Assembly: GCA_003645435.1 (NCBI GenBank)
Contig: QNFD01000171.1
Location: 1 to 6,241 of the forward strand
Length of the DNA stretch: 6,241 bases
Source of the DNA: Gammaproteobacteria bacterium
Lineage (GTDB): Bacteria; Pseudomonadota; Gammaproteobacteria; GCA-001735895
Direction of reading: 5' to 3'
The notes beneath the pieces are model-generated. The model did no database searches, was not told the origin of the DNA, and saw only the letters and a list, made by a program, of their open reading frames with translations. Below, one piece after another: positions 6,179 through 6,241 of this stretch; the first letter of the stretch is position 1, and each line of letters opens with the position of its first letter. The position numbers and the translations under genes were made by a program.

Positions 6179-6241
6179 GAGCGTATTTTCGATCTCTATA
6201 CCGAGATGGAAAATTCGGTACGTGATTTAACTGGTGAAATT
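6092..6241. repeat. 66-base inverted repeat (fold-back) at the right edge
   Basis: Bases 6092-6157 and 6176-6241 are reverse complements at 65 of 66 positions; the single mismatch pairs 6113 with 6220. An 18-base loop (6158-6175) separates them. The left arm and loop continue the LysR reading frame naturally, whereas the right arm is a reversed copy of LysR coding sequence that destroys the frame. A copy reaching exactly to the last base of the window is typical of a chimeric read, palindromic amplification product or assembly fold-back. Confidence 0.93.

Overview
All convincing genes in this 6.2 kb window lie on the minus strand, so transcription runs from high to low coordinates. DapA, BamC (NlpB), a YycJ/WalJ-like metallo-hydrolase and a PerM-type AI-2E family permease together point to a gammaproteobacterium. 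The order dapA-bamC-MBL hydrolase is a recognised arrangement in this class (Pseudomonas has it, followed by purC). Base composition is moderate and intergenic DNA is AT-rich. An uncultivated, possibly marine or sulfur-oxidising lineage is possible, but that is inference only.

Layout, in direction of transcription. (1) Right edge to 5456: a LysR-type regulator whose DNA-binding N-terminus is missing; the last 150 bases fold back on themselves and are probably an assembly or amplification chimera. (2) 5415-4010: a 115-residue conserved small protein and the PerM permease, joined by an ATGA stop/start overlap. (3) 4009-3593: a gene-poor 417-base gap holding an AT-rich hairpin, a weak promoter candidate and a marginal 48-codon ORF; gcvR and bcp, often found beside dapA, are absent. 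(4) 3592-1620: dapA and bamC, also joined by an ATGA overlap. (5) 1619-1380: a short spacer with about six imperfect copies of a 15-base repeat and a GC-rich inverted repeat. (6) 1379-1: the MBL hydrolase, overlapping a small unrecognised gene that looks frameshifted, which in turn overlaps by ATGA a two-helix membrane protein cut off by the left edge. purC does not directly follow the hydrolase here.

The genes are mostly housekeeping: DapA commits aspartate semialdehyde to lysine and diaminopimelate (peptidoglycan), BamC is an accessory lipoprotein of the outer-membrane protein assembly machine, and the hydrolase travels with them. PerM and the regulator form a second, probably separate unit. 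I see no defence, mobile or biosynthetic system. The points worth a second look are the terminal fold-back, the apparent frameshift at about 430-450, the 15-base repeat tract and the gap upstream of dapA.
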